NCBI RefSeq assembly: GCF_003336665.1
Contig: NZ_QPIJ01000011.1
Span: 1 to 64,000 of the forward strand
Source: Vreelandella rituensis
GTDB taxonomy: Bacteria; Pseudomonadota; Gammaproteobacteria; Pseudomonadales; Halomonadaceae
DNA length: 64,000 bases
Direction: 5' to 3'
Each line of letters starts with the position of its first letter. Positions within the stretch are counted from its first letter, which is position 1. The notes beneath the pieces were generated by a model. That model saw nothing but the letters and a program-made list of their open reading frames with translations, was not told where the DNA came from and ran no database searches. A program made the position numbers and the translations under genes. Below, in pieces: positions 23,784 through 32,012 of this stretch.

Positions 23784-25033
23784 TGAGAGGGTTGATGAAG
23801 GGCTCGCTCACCGCGCGTCTCGCCAATTTGCCCGAGGAAGTCCGCCAATACCTGGTGGTGACCGGCAATTACTGGGCCTTCACGCTCACCGACGGCGCCC
23901 TGCGCATGCTGGTGGTGCTGTATTTCTACGGCCTGGGCTATTCGGCGCTGGAAGTGGCGTTGCTGTTTGTGTTCTACGAGTTTTTCGGGGTGGTGACCAA
24001 CCTGGTGGGCGGTTGGCTGGGGGCGCGGCTGGGGCTCAACCGCACCATGAACCTGGGGCTGGGCATGCAGATCCTGGCCCTGGCCATGCTGCTGGTGCCG
24101 GCGGCCTGGCTCACCGTGGCCTGGGTAATGGCCGCCCAGGCGCTTTCGGGGATCGCCAAGGACCTCAACAAGATGAGCGCCAAGAGCGCCATCAAGACCT
24201 TGGTGCCGCAAGGCGAAGCAGGTCATCAGGCGCTGTATCGCTGGATTGCCGTGCTCACCGGCTCGAAGAACGCCCTGAAAGGCGTGGGCTTCTTCATGGG
24301 TGGCTTGCTGCTCACCCTGGTGGGGTTTCAAGGCGCGATTGCGCTCATGGCGGCCATGCTTATCCTGGTACTCGGGCTTTCCCTGAGCAAGCTCAAGGGC
24401 GATCTGGGGCGTGCCAAGGCCAAGCCGAAGTTTCGCGAGATACTTTCCAAGAGCCGCGCAATCAACATTCTTTCCGCCGCGCGGATGTTTCTGTTCGGCG
24501 CCCGGGATGTGTGGTTCGTGGTCGCCCTGCCGGTGTTTCTGGCCACGCAGTTCGGCTGGGAACATTGGCAGGTGGGGGGCTTTTTGGCGCTCTGGGTAAT
24601 CGGTTACGGCGCGGTGCAGGCCCTGGCCCCGCGCATTACCGGCCGCCATGCCGGGCGCGGCGCGGCGATTGGCTGGGCCTCGGCACTTGCTGCCATTCCG
24701 GCGCTGATCGCCCTCGGCCTGGAGTGGCAACCCCAGCCGGTGCTGCTGGGCGGGCTGTTGCTGTTCGGGGCGGTGTTTGCGGTCAATTCCAGCCTGCACA
24801 GCTTTCTGATCGTCAAGCTGGCGCGCAGCGACGGCGTCTCGATGGATGTCGGCTTTTATTACATGGCCAACGCCATGGGCCGCCTGATCGGCACGCTGCT
24901 CTCGGGCTGGCTCTACATGAGCGCCGGGCTTGGCGCCACACTCTGGGTTTCCAGCGCCATGCTCATGGCAACGGTGCTGATCAGCCTGGCCTTGCCGAAA
25001 ACATCATCAAAGCCTGACCCGACGGCGGCGTGA
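23783..25033 (+). CDS. arsJ: Organoarsenical efflux transporter ArsJ (MFS)
   Basis: This roughly 416-residue major-facilitator protein with about 12 helices exports 1-arseno-3-phosphoglycerate; the product hydrolyses outside to arsenate. The family-typical N-terminal block YLVVTGNYWAFTLTDGALRM is followed by FVFYEFFGVVTNLVGGWLGAR and KDLNKMSAKSAIKTLVP. The ATG at 23783 overlaps the TGA of the gapdh gene, so the two are translationally coupled; an ATG at 23795 is also possible. The last 53 bases overlap the convergent TetR gene. Confidence 0.92.
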   Translation: MRGLMKGSLTARLANLPEEVRQYLVVTGNYWAFTLTDGALRMLVVLYFYGLGYSALEVALLFVFYEFFGVVTNLVGGWLGARLGLNRTMNLGLGMQILALAMLLVPAAWLTVAWVMAAQALSGIAKDLNKMSAKSAIKTLVPQGEAGHQALYRWIAVLTGSKNALKGVGFFMGGLLLTLVGFQGAIALMAAMLILVLGLSLSKLKGDLGRAKAKPKFREILSKSRAINILSAARMFLFGARDVWFVVALPVFLATQFGWEHWQVGGFLALWVIGYGAVQALAPRITGRHAGRGAAIGWASALAAIPALIALGLEWQPQPVLLGGLLLFGAVFAVNSSLHSFLIVKLARSDGVSMDVGFYYMANAMGRLIGTLLSGWLYMSAGLGATLWVSSAMLMATVLISLALPKTSSKPDPTAA

Positions 25034-25655
25034 TCCCGCAACCCTTGAGAATCACCTGGACCAGAAAGCCGGTGATCTCATCGATATCCTGCTGGGATAG
25101 CGCGCTGCGACCGGTGATGCCCTGCACTTGAGCGCTGTAATCGGTGTAGTGCTGGGTGGCCGACCAGATCAGGAAAATCAGCCAGCGCGGCTCCACCGCA
25201 TCCATCTTGCCGCGCTCGGCCCATTGGCGAATGATGGCGGCGCGGCTTTCCACCCAGTCTCTCAGCTCACCGCTCAGGTAGTCTTCCAGAAAGGGCGCGC
25301 CGCCGAGAATTTCCGCGGCAAACAGTTTCGAGCCTTCCGGGTAGCGCTGCCCGAGCACCATCTTGGTGCGAATGAAGTGGCTCAACACCTCCCCGGGGTC
25401 GCTTTCCGGGGTGATATCCTCAAGCACCGCATTCCAGCGCTTCATCATGCGATTCAACAGCCGCACGTATAAGGCCTGCTTGCTACCCATGTAATACAGG
25501 ACGTTGGCCTTGGGTAGCCCGACGGCATCGGCGATAGCCTGAAGGCTGGCGCCCCGGTAACCATGCCGTGCGAACACCTGCTCGGCGGACGTCAGAATAC
25601 GCTGTTCGATACGTTCACGGCTGTTGCTTTCCAACGCGGAGGGTGATGCTGCCAT
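24981..25655 (-). CDS. TetR-family regulator with RutR-like C-terminal domain
   Basis: This 224-residue protein starts at MAASPSALESNS, supported by AAGGAA upstream; a longer open frame exists but has no ribosome-binding site. The HTH is at residues 15-65 (AEQVFARHGYRGASLQAIADAVGLPKANVLYYMGSKQALY). The C-terminal domain (SKLFAAEILGGAPFLEDYL, then IFLIWSATQHYTDY) matches the RutR/YcdC-like group. It is divergent from the hydrolase gene at 25865, and the 11-bp palindrome at 25740-25765 between them is a good operator candidate. Its 3' end overlaps arsJ. Effector unknown. Confidence 0.85.
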   Translation of the reverse strand: MAASPSALESNSRERIEQRILTSAEQVFARHGYRGASLQAIADAVGLPKANVLYYMGSKQALYVRLLNRMMKRWNAVLEDITPESDPGEVLSHFIRTKMVLGQRYPEGSKLFAAEILGGAPFLEDYLSGELRDWVESRAAIIRQWAERGKMDAVEPRWLIFLIWSATQHYTDYSAQVQGITGRSALSQQDIDEITGFLVQVILKGCGITPPSGQALMMFSARPG

Positions 25656-25739
25656 CAGAGGTTCCTTGCCCTGTTGTTCACTCGGGTTAGTATTTTGCCT
25701 TATCCGGTGGCAAAACACCCAAGCTTGCCCCACGCCAGT

Positions 25740-25765
25740 GCCCCTTGCAAATACTTGCAAGGGGC
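25740..25765. promoter_or_regulatory. Perfect 11-bp inverted repeat between tetR and the hydrolase gene
   Basis: GCCCCTTGCAA (25740-25750) and TTGCAAGGGGC (25755-25765) are separated by ATAC. Its place in a divergent promoter region suggests the TetR-family operator. It could form a stable hairpin followed by CGATTTT on the plus strand, so a terminator is the alternative. Confidence 0.5.
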
Positions 25766-25864
25766 GATTTTCTGTCCCAATCTCAAACGATAACGACTAA
25801 CCGGGCGGCTCGCACCGGGAATGCATGCGGATTTCGTGAATTAGCCCTACTTACGGAGATACCC

Positions 25865-26641
25865 ATGAACAGCACACGTCTACTTTTGACGCCACTCGCC
25901 GCCGCCTTCTTTCTGGTGGGCACCGCCCAGGCATATGAACCGACCCGAGAAGACACCACTTATAGCGTCGAGGAGGAGACATTCGCCGGCTACTTCGCCC
26001 CGGCCGAAGGTGACTCCCGCGGCAGTGTGCTGATCATTCACGACTGGGATGGGCTCGACGATTACGAGCGTTTGCGTGCCGACATGCTTGCCCAGCAGGG
26101 CTTCGATGCCTTTGCGGTGGATCTTTTCGGCCAGGGCAACCGCCCCCAAGCCCTGGAAGACAAGCAGGCGGCCACCAACCGCCTGTACGAAGACCGTGAG
26201 CGCATGCGCCAGCTGATCCTCGCCGGGCTTGAAGAAGCGCGTGCACAGGGCGCGCATGACGCCACGGTGGTGATCGGCTACTGCTTTGGCGGCAGCGCCG
26301 CGCTGGAATTCGCGCGCTGGGTTGAAGCGGAAGGGATTCAGGGCTACGCCAGCTTTCACGGGGGGCTGGATACCCCGGAGGGCCAGCAATACGCAAGCGA
26401 CACACCGCCCATCCTGATTGCCCATGGCGGTGCCGACAGCATGATAAGCATGCAGGACGTGGCACAGCTGGCCAACGAACTTGAAGCGGCGGACGTGACC
26501 TACGAGATCGGCGTCTACTCAGGTGCGCCGCACGCCTTCAGCGTCTTCGGCAGCGACGCCTATCACGAACGCGCCGACCAGCGTTCCTGGGACACCTTTA
26601 TGGTATTTCTAAACGACTTCCTGGTAGAAAGCAGTCAATAG
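25865..26641 (+). CDS. Secreted dienelactone-hydrolase-family enzyme
   Basis: This 258-residue alpha/beta hydrolase carries a signal peptide (MNSTRLLLTPLAAAFFLVGTAQA), so it acts in the periplasm or outside. The nucleophile elbow is GYCFGGSA (Cys in place of Ser, as in dienelactone hydrolases). The acid is probably the Asp in AHGGADSMIS and the His lies in GAPHAF. Substrate unknown; such exported members are common beside many pathways. The start follows ACGGAG, 10 bases upstream. It is divergent from the TetR regulator. Confidence 0.85.
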   Translation: MNSTRLLLTPLAAAFFLVGTAQAYEPTREDTTYSVEEETFAGYFAPAEGDSRGSVLIIHDWDGLDDYERLRADMLAQQGFDAFAVDLFGQGNRPQALEDKQAATNRLYEDRERMRQLILAGLEEARAQGAHDATVVIGYCFGGSAALEFARWVEAEGIQGYASFHGGLDTPEGQQYASDTPPILIAHGGADSMISMQDVAQLANELEAADVTYEIGVYSGAPHAFSVFGSDAYHERADQRSWDTFMVFLNDFLVESSQ

Positions 26642-26647
26642 CCTCGT

Positions 26648-27145
26648 TCAGCGCAAGACGTTGGCGAGGATATCCACCACCACCCGCGTCGCGGCATCGA
26701 TCAAGATCACATCGGTGCCGACGTGCTCCCATTCATAACCGGGATACTGGGGTAATTCTTCCGCCACCCTACCATCAAAGCGCTTGGCGATGCCCGGCGG
26801 CAGCGGCTTGCCACGTTCCAGATTCTTGCGAATCCCCGGGGGCAAGCCGTCCATTTGGTGAACGTCATTCCGCTGGAGGATACGGCGTACTTCGCGCTCA
26901 TCGATATACGGGCGGCTTTCATGAGCGCTTTCATGAGCTGAGGTGCGGGACTCGGAATAATAGCGCTCGGAAGAACGAGCGTCAGATGGGCCCTGTTCAT
27001 GACGCTCATGACCAGAAGCGCCAGCATTGCCCTTGTCACGCGCCCCATGGGCCTGGGCATGTTCCGGCGGCTGAGCAGTGACAGAGGCACTCAGCACCAG
27101 GGCGGAAAACACGACCCCACTCATCAAGATGGTTTTAATTTTCAT
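26648..27145 (-). CDS. CigR-like exported protein
   Basis: This roughly 165-residue protein starts with a signal peptide (MKIKTILMSGVVFSALVLSASVTA). A His/Ser/Glu-rich low-complexity stretch follows (about residues 27-80). The conserved C-terminal domain contains GLPPGIRKNLERGKPLPPGIAKR, with a near-repeat of LPPGI, and YPGYEWEHVGTDVILID. That domain is shared with CigR of Salmonella and RcnB-like small proteins. Its role outside Salmonella is not established. AAGGAA precedes the start. It lies on the minus strand next to, but convergent with, the hydrolase gene. Confidence 0.7.
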   Translation of the reverse strand: MKIKTILMSGVVFSALVLSASVTAQPPEHAQAHGARDKGNAGASGHERHEQGPSDARSSERYYSESRTSAHESAHESRPYIDEREVRRILQRNDVHQMDGLPPGIRKNLERGKPLPPGIAKRFDGRVAEELPQYPGYEWEHVGTDVILIDAATRVVVDILANVLR

Positions 27146-27248
27146 CACTGGTTCCTTGAATGCTGCAGAAGCGTTGAGTATAAGCCGCTATTGTGCAGAG
27201 AGTGAGGAAACAGGAATAAGCAAATATACCTAGATTTTCACCTAAAAT

Positions 27249-27277
27249 ATAAAAAAGGAGGCATCAATAGCCTCCTT
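27249..27277 (-). terminator. Rho-independent terminator downstream of pilA
   Basis: The stem AAGGAGGC/GCCTCCTT (27255-27262 with 27270-27277) is followed, on the minus strand, by a run of T (complement of A at 27251-27256). It lies 30 bases beyond the pilA stop, in the direction of pilA transcription. Confidence 0.85.
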
Positions 27278-27307
27278 AATTGTCCACAGAATTGCTAATT
27301 TAAATAT

Positions 27308-27793
27308 TTATTCACGACATCCACGAGGCAGCAGGGACTGTTTCAATCTATCTTCGGCAGAACACGTCCAATAACCGTCTGACTGACCTCGCGTTAGCTT
27401 AATCGCTCCATCAAAGTTCTCAAACTCTATTTGGAAAAATGTTTCTGTCTGAGGATCTCTGAAAGCGCCTGCGCCGCTCGTGGTCAGTTCAGCTCCTTTT
27501 AGATCATCCTCATTAAAACCAAGGTAGGTATAAAATGCTCCGGCGTTATTGACTTCGCCGGCGGCAGTGTCAGTACCAAGAACACCATCAACGATAGCGA
27601 CATCGTACCCCCCACGAAGAGCTTGAAGGGTAGAGTATGCTGTAGATACTTCAGCACGCTGGGTATAGTTTTGATACTGCGGCACAGCAACAGACGCCAA
27701 AATCCCGATAATGGCGATTACTACTAGCAATTCGATCAGGGTGAAACCGCCCTGGCGGCTGTAGCGTGTTTTTCTGGTTTGCGTGTTCTGCAT
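27308..27793 (-). CDS. pilA: Type IV pilin major subunit (prepilin)
   Basis: This 161-residue prepilin starts at [14 protein letters not shown]; a start nine codons upstream is less likely. The leader is cut by PilD after Gly in [20 protein letters not shown], with Glu at mature position 5 and the N-methylated Phe. A disulphide-bounded D region is near the C-terminus (C in YWTCSAED and RGCRE). It is divergent from pilB, followed by a good terminator, and forms the pilus fibre assembled by PilB, PilC and PilD. The AT-richer codon use of the variable region is usual for pilins. Confidence 0.93.
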   Translation of the reverse strand: MQNTQTRKTRYSRQGGFTLIELLVVIAIIGILASVAVPQYQNYTQRAEVSTAYSTLQALRGGYDVAIVDGVLGTDTAAGEVNNAGAFYTYLGFNEDDLKGAELTTSGAGAFRDPQTETFFQIEFENFDGAIKLTRGQSDGYWTCSAEDRLKQSLLPRGCRE

Positions 27794-27827
27794 GGCAAAG
27801 CTCCTGGAGCGGGGAAACAATCAAGGC

Positions 27828-27843
27828 TGCATGACTTGTGCGA
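27828..27843 (-). promoter_or_regulatory. Weak candidate sigma-54 promoter of pilA
   Basis: Read on the minus strand: TCGCAC-AAGTC-ATGCA, compared with the sigma-54 consensus TGGCAC-N5-TTGCA. It has two mismatches and correct spacing, and lies about 35 bases before the pilA start. pilA is sigma-54/PilR dependent in pseudomonads. The match is imperfect. Confidence 0.3.
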
Positions 27844-27992
27844 CAGACGTATGCAACATTAGATTCATGGGAGTTACAGTAGCTTACCCATTATCAATAC
27901 TCAAGCATTTCTACTACTATTGATTAATACTTTCAGACTGACGCGAATCAGTCTTTGGTAAAGCCAAGAAACCACTTACGTAATGTCGAGAC

Positions 27993-28044
27993 ACCCTTGA
28001 ATGTGGTACAAGATACCCACAAAACGCTTACGTGTTTCAAGGGT
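27993..28044 (+). promoter_or_regulatory. pilB leader stem-loop that could mask its ribosome-binding site
   Basis: ACCCTTGAA (27993-28001) pairs perfectly with TTCAAGGGT (28036-28044). The second arm contains the only Shine-Dalgarno-like sequence (AAGGG) and ends four bases before the pilB ATG. An inner hairpin TGTGG/CCACA (28003-28022) sits within the loop. This is seen in the sequence; translational control is inference. Confidence 0.45.
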
Positions 28045-28048
28045 CCGA

Positions 28049-29806
28049 ATGAGCCATCCTTCCTACGAATCCACTCTCAGCCATGCGGCGGCGCGCGGCG
28101 GGTTACGCGGTATTGCCCAGCGCCTGGTCCAGCATGAGTTGCTCACCGATGCCCAGGCAGTCACGGCGGAAGCCGCCGCCCTCGAGCAGGATATCTCCCT
28201 GCTGCAGTACCTGATCGAAAGCGGCAAGGTGGCCCCCGCTGCGGCGGCGGTGGCGGCGGGCTGGGAGTACGGCCTGCCGGTCATCGACCTGAACGCGGTG
28301 CGCCTGGACGCCCTGCCCCCCGCCGCGGATTACCCCACCAAGGTATTACAGAGCCTGAATGTGTTGCCGCTGGCGCGCCATGGGCACCGCCTGACCGTGG
28401 CCGTGCCGTATCCGGCCACGCTAACCCACCTGGATGAGCTTCAGTTCGCCACCGGCCTGAGTGTGGAAGGCGTGCTGGCGCCGGTGGACCAGTTGGCCAC
28501 GGCGCTGGAAAGCTACCTGGCTCAGAATGAACGCAATATGCTTGACGAGCTGGAAGACGTGGACGACGCCGTCAGCTCCCTGAACGTGGTGCAAAATGCC
28601 GATGGCAGCGAAGTGCCGCTGGACGAAACCCAGCAAGGCAACGACGACGCCCCTATTGTCAAGTTCGTCAACAAGATCCTGCTGGACGCCATCCGCCGGG
28701 GCGCCTCGGACATTCATTTCGAGCCCTACGAAACCTATTACCGGGTGCGGTTTCGGGTAGACGGCATGTTGATCGAAGTCGCCCGGCCGCCCTTCGCCAT
28801 GCGCAACCGGATTGCGGCGCGCCTGAAAATCATGGCGCGGCTGGATATTTCCGAACGCCGCCTCCCTCAGGATGGCGCGATCAAGCTCAAGCTTTCCCGC
28901 ACCCGTTCGCTGGATTTTCGCGTCAACTCCCTGCCCACGGTGTATGGCGAAAAGCTGGTATTGCGGATTCTCGACCCCACCGCCGCTCAGCTGGGTATCG
29001 AGCAACTGGGGTTTACCGATGCCCAGCGTGGCTATTACGAAACCGCGCTCAAGCAACCCCAGGGCATGATTCTGGTCACCGGCCCGACGGGGAGCGGCAA
29101 GACCGTTTCGCTGTATACCGGCATCAATATCCTCAACCAGATAGAGCGCAACATCTGTACCGCGGAAGACCCGGTGGAGATCAAGGTGACCGGGGTCAAT
29201 CAGGTCAATGTGCTGCCCAAGATCGGGCTCGATTTCGCCAGCGCCCTGCGCGCCTTTCTACGCCAGGACCCGGATGTGGTCATGGTGGGGGAAATTCGCG
29301 ATCTCGAAACCGCCGAGATTGCGGTCAAGGCGGCCCAGACCGGCCACCTGGTGCTGTCCACCGTCCACACCAATTCGGCGGCGGAAACCCTGACACGCCT
29401 GGCCAATATGGGGGTTTCTTCGTTCAATATCGCCAGTGCGGTGAGCTTGATCATCGCCCAGCGCCTGGCGCGCAAGCTCTGCAAGCACTGCAAGGAGCCG
29501 ATTGAAATTCCCCATGAAGCCTTGGAAAAACAGGGCTTTACCCCTAAGGAAACTGCCAGTGCCACCATCTACAAGGCGGTGGGCTGCAAGCAATGCACCC
29601 AGGGCTACAAGGGCCGCGTGGGGATTTACGAAGTGGTGCCGATCAGCGACAGCATGCGCCAACTGGTCATGCGAGATGCCAACTCCCTGGAGATCGACGC
29701 CCAGGCGCGCAAGGAAGGCTACCCCAGCCTGCGCCGCAGTGGGCTCTTGAAGGTCATGCAGGGCATCACCAGCCTGGAAGAAGTCAATCGGGTCAGCAAG
29801 GAGTAA
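28049..29806 (+). CDS. pilB: Type IV pilus assembly ATPase PilB
   Basis: This 585-residue cytoplasmic hexameric motor powers pilus extension. The N-terminal GspE/PilB domain (residues 15-160) is followed by the ATPase core: DIHFEPYE, Walker A GPTGSGKT (345-352), Asp box, Walker B VVMVGEIRDLETAEIA and the His box (TGHLVLSTVHTNSA). The zinc-binding tetracysteine is present (CKHC, then CKQC). The start chosen is the ATG at 28049 after AAGGG. It is first in pilBCD, with only three bases to pilC. Confidence 0.95.
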   Translation: MSHPSYESTLSHAAARGGLRGIAQRLVQHELLTDAQAVTAEAAALEQDISLLQYLIESGKVAPAAAAVAAGWEYGLPVIDLNAVRLDALPPAADYPTKVLQSLNVLPLARHGHRLTVAVPYPATLTHLDELQFATGLSVEGVLAPVDQLATALESYLAQNERNMLDELEDVDDAVSSLNVVQNADGSEVPLDETQQGNDDAPIVKFVNKILLDAIRRGASDIHFEPYETYYRVRFRVDGMLIEVARPPFAMRNRIAARLKIMARLDISERRLPQDGAIKLKLSRTRSLDFRVNSLPTVYGEKLVLRILDPTAAQLGIEQLGFTDAQRGYYETALKQPQGMILVTGPTGSGKTVSLYTGINILNQIERNICTAEDPVEIKVTGVNQVNVLPKIGLDFASALRAFLRQDPDVVMVGEIRDLETAEIAVKAAQTGHLVLSTVHTNSAAETLTRLANMGVSSFNIASAVSLIIAQRLARKLCKHCKEPIEIPHEALEKQGFTPKETASATIYKAVGCKQCTQGYKGRVGIYEVVPISDSMRQLVMRDANSLEIDAQARKEGYPSLRRSGLLKVMQGITSLEEVNRVSKE

Positions 29807-29809
29807 CCC

Positions 29810-31033
29810 ATGGCCAAACGCAAACGCGCGGCACCCATCAAGCTGTATCGCTGGAAGTGGTCGGGCATGGGCCCGACCAATCGCATGCTGAGCGGCGTCA
29901 TGATCGGGCGTACCAAGGCGGAAGTCGGCGCCGAGCTCAAGAACCAGAACATCGCGGTACGCAAGCTAAGCAAGAAAGGCAGCCTGGGGGGCGGTGGAAG
30001 CATCAACCCCAAGGATGTCATGGTATTCGCCCGCCAGATGGCCACCATGATTCGGGCGGGCATCCCTTTGCTGCAAGCCTTTGAAGTGGTCGCGGAAAGC
30101 CTGAAAAAACCCGCCATGGCATCATTGGTGCAGCAGATGATGACCGAGGTTTCCGGCGGGTCGAGCTTTTCGGATGCCTTGCGCCGTCATCCAAAACATT
30201 TCGACCGCTTGTTCGTCAATCTGGTCGAGGCCGGCGAACAGGCCGGTGCGCTGGACCAGATGCTCGACCGCGTGGCCACCTATAAGGAAAAGGTCGAGTC
30301 GCTCAAGTCCAGGGTCAAGAAAGCGCTCTGGTACCCTACGGCGGTAATGAGTATCGGCATCGGCGTCACCATGTTGCTGTTGATCAAGGTGGTGCCAGAA
30401 TTCGAGAGCATGTTCACCAGCTTCGGGGCAGAGTTGCCGGCCTTGACGCAAATGACGGTCAACCTTTCCGAGATGGCGCAAGCCTATTGGCTGCATGCCT
30501 TCGGCACGCTGTTCGCCGCGATAATGTTGCTGCGCGAAGGTGTCAAGCGCTCACCCAACCTGGCATACCGAATGCACTTTCTATTGCTGCACCTGCCGGT
30601 GGTCGGCGATATATTGGACAAGTCGGCCGTTGCGCGCTTCTCGCGCACCCTGGCGACCACCTTTGCCGCCGGCGTGCCCCTGGTGGAAGGCCTGGACACC
30701 TCGGCAGGCGCGACCGGCAACAAGGTGTATGAGCGCGCGGTCCAGCAGATACGCAATGACGTGGCCACCGGCCAGCAGCTGCATTTCTCCATGCGCATGA
30801 CCAATCAGTTCCCCGCCCTGGCGGTACAGATGGTGAGTATCGGCGAGGAAGCCGGTTCGCTGGACGCGATGCTCAACCGGGTGGCGGATTACTACGAAGA
30901 AGAAGTCGACAACAAGGTCGATGCCCTGACCTCCCTGATGGAGCCAGTGATCATCGTGGTGCTGGGCGTCTTGGTCGGCGGCGTGGTGGTGTCGATGTAC
31001 CTGCCGATCTTCGAGATGGGCTCGGTCATGTAA
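29810..31033 (+). CDS. pilC: Type IV pilus inner-membrane platform protein PilC
   Basis: This 407-residue polytopic membrane protein couples PilB to pilin insertion. Two GspF domains are visible, each with the characteristic FARQMATMIRAGIPLLQAF or FSRTLATTFAAGVPLVEGL block, helices near 175-200 and 225-245, and a final helix (PVIIVVLGVLVGGVVVSMYL) before PIFEMGSVM. Length and order are typical. It is in an operon with pilB and pilD. Confidence 0.95.
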   Translation: MAKRKRAAPIKLYRWKWSGMGPTNRMLSGVMIGRTKAEVGAELKNQNIAVRKLSKKGSLGGGGSINPKDVMVFARQMATMIRAGIPLLQAFEVVAESLKKPAMASLVQQMMTEVSGGSSFSDALRRHPKHFDRLFVNLVEAGEQAGALDQMLDRVATYKEKVESLKSRVKKALWYPTAVMSIGIGVTMLLLIKVVPEFESMFTSFGAELPALTQMTVNLSEMAQAYWLHAFGTLFAAIMLLREGVKRSPNLAYRMHFLLLHLPVVGDILDKSAVARFSRTLATTFAAGVPLVEGLDTSAGATGNKVYERAVQQIRNDVATGQQLHFSMRMTNQFPALAVQMVSIGEEAGSLDAMLNRVADYYEEEVDNKVDALTSLMEPVIIVVLGVLVGGVVVSMYLPIFEMGSVM

Positions 31034-31044
31034 GCTTCACTATT

Positions 31045-31082
31045 GAATCTCTCATAAACTAATGAACTTCTCATAAAAGGCG
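31045..31082. repeat. Two degenerate 19-bp tandem repeats between pilC and pilD
   Basis: GAATCTCTCATAAACTAAT is followed directly by GAACTTCTCATAAAAGGCG. They fill the spacer between the pilC stop and the pilD start. The second copy supplies the AAAAGG that may serve as the pilD ribosome-binding site. Confidence 0.5.
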
Positions 31083-31087
31083 TATGG

Positions 31088-31933
31088 ATGGATTACCCTC
31101 CGCTTGTTTTATGGCCCCTGGTGCTGGTGCTTGGCCTGTGTTTCGGTAGCTTTTTAAATGTGGTGATAACCCGCCTGCCGGTCATGCTGATGAAGGATTG
31201 GCGCGCCCAGGCCCGTGACGCCTTGGCACTCGAGGAGGAACCACAGGCCACCTTCAATCTGGCGACACCGGAATCCATGTGCCCGCGCTGCGAAGCACCC
31301 ATCGCCTGGCACGACAATATCCCCCTGCTGGGCTGGCTGAAACGACGAGGACGCTGCGCCCAGTGCAACACCCCGATCAGCATCCAGTATCCGCTGGTCG
31401 AGCTGGCCGGAGCCCTCCTGGCGCTTGCCGTGGTGGCGCTGCACGGCGTGACGCTTGAAAGCGGGTTCATCTATGCCGCCTGCATGACGTTACTGGTGCT
31501 GGCGGTGATCGATTTTCGCACTCAGTTGCTGCCGGACATTCTCACCCTGCCCCTGCTGTGGGCCGGGTTCATCTACCAGTTAGCGTTTCAGCCGTTCATG
31601 CTGAGCTCGGCGGTCATCGGTGCCATCGCGGGCTATCTAGCGCTGTGGAGCTTCTACTGGCTGTTCAAGCTGGTTACCGACAAGGAAGGGATGGGCTATG
31701 GCGACTTCAAGTTGCTCGCGGCACTGGGTGCCTGGCTGGGCTGGTCCTATCTGCCGCTGATATTGGTGCTCTCGGCGGGCCTGGGCGCGCTCATCGGCAT
31801 CATCGTTCAACTGGCCTTGCCCCGCTTGCGTGGCGCACCCATGCCCTTCGGCCCTTATCTGGCCTTGGCCGGCTGGGTGGCTTTACTGGTCGGTGAAGAG
31901 TTGATGGCGGTTTATGTCGGAGTACTGAATTGA
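31088..31933 (+). CDS. pilD: Prepilin leader peptidase / N-methyltransferase PilD
   Basis: This 281-residue membrane aspartic protease cleaves prepilins such as PilA and N-methylates the new N-terminus. The methyltransferase domain has the zinc-binding cysteines (MCPRCEAPIAWHDNIPLLGW, then CAQCNTPI). The catalytic Asp residues are in DFRTQLLPD and GYGDFKLLAALGAWLGW. About seven or eight helices are predicted. It is last of pilBCD. A tandem-repeat spacer follows its stop. Confidence 0.95.
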   Translation: MDYPPLVLWPLVLVLGLCFGSFLNVVITRLPVMLMKDWRAQARDALALEEEPQATFNLATPESMCPRCEAPIAWHDNIPLLGWLKRRGRCAQCNTPISIQYPLVELAGALLALAVVALHGVTLESGFIYAACMTLLVLAVIDFRTQLLPDILTLPLLWAGFIYQLAFQPFMLSSAVIGAIAGYLALWSFYWLFKLVTDKEGMGYGDFKLLAALGAWLGWSYLPLILVLSAGLGALIGIIVQLALPRLRGAPMPFGPYLALAGWVALLVGEELMAVYVGVLN

Positions 31934-31935
31934 GG

Positions 31936-31995
31936 ACGGCGCTGACGCGAACGATGTTGATAAGAACGACTCTGATAAGGACGACGCTGATAAAA
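31936..31995. repeat. Four degenerate 15-bp tandem repeats after pilD
   Basis: The units ACGGCGCTGACGCGA, ACGATGTTGATAAGA, ACGACTCTGATAAGG and ACGACGCTGATAAAA run head to tail directly after the pilD stop and up to the coaE leader. In one frame they would read Asp/Lys-rich pentapeptides (NDVDK, NDSDK, DDADK), but not in phase with pilD. Confidence 0.8.
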
Positions 31996-32012
31996 ACAGT
32001 CAGGAGTGCTCG

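Noticed and set aside
23735..24799. A 354-codon open frame opposite gapdh-arsJ
   Set aside because: Antisense shadow of an intact transporter gene, very His/Gln/Gly-rich, with no start signal.
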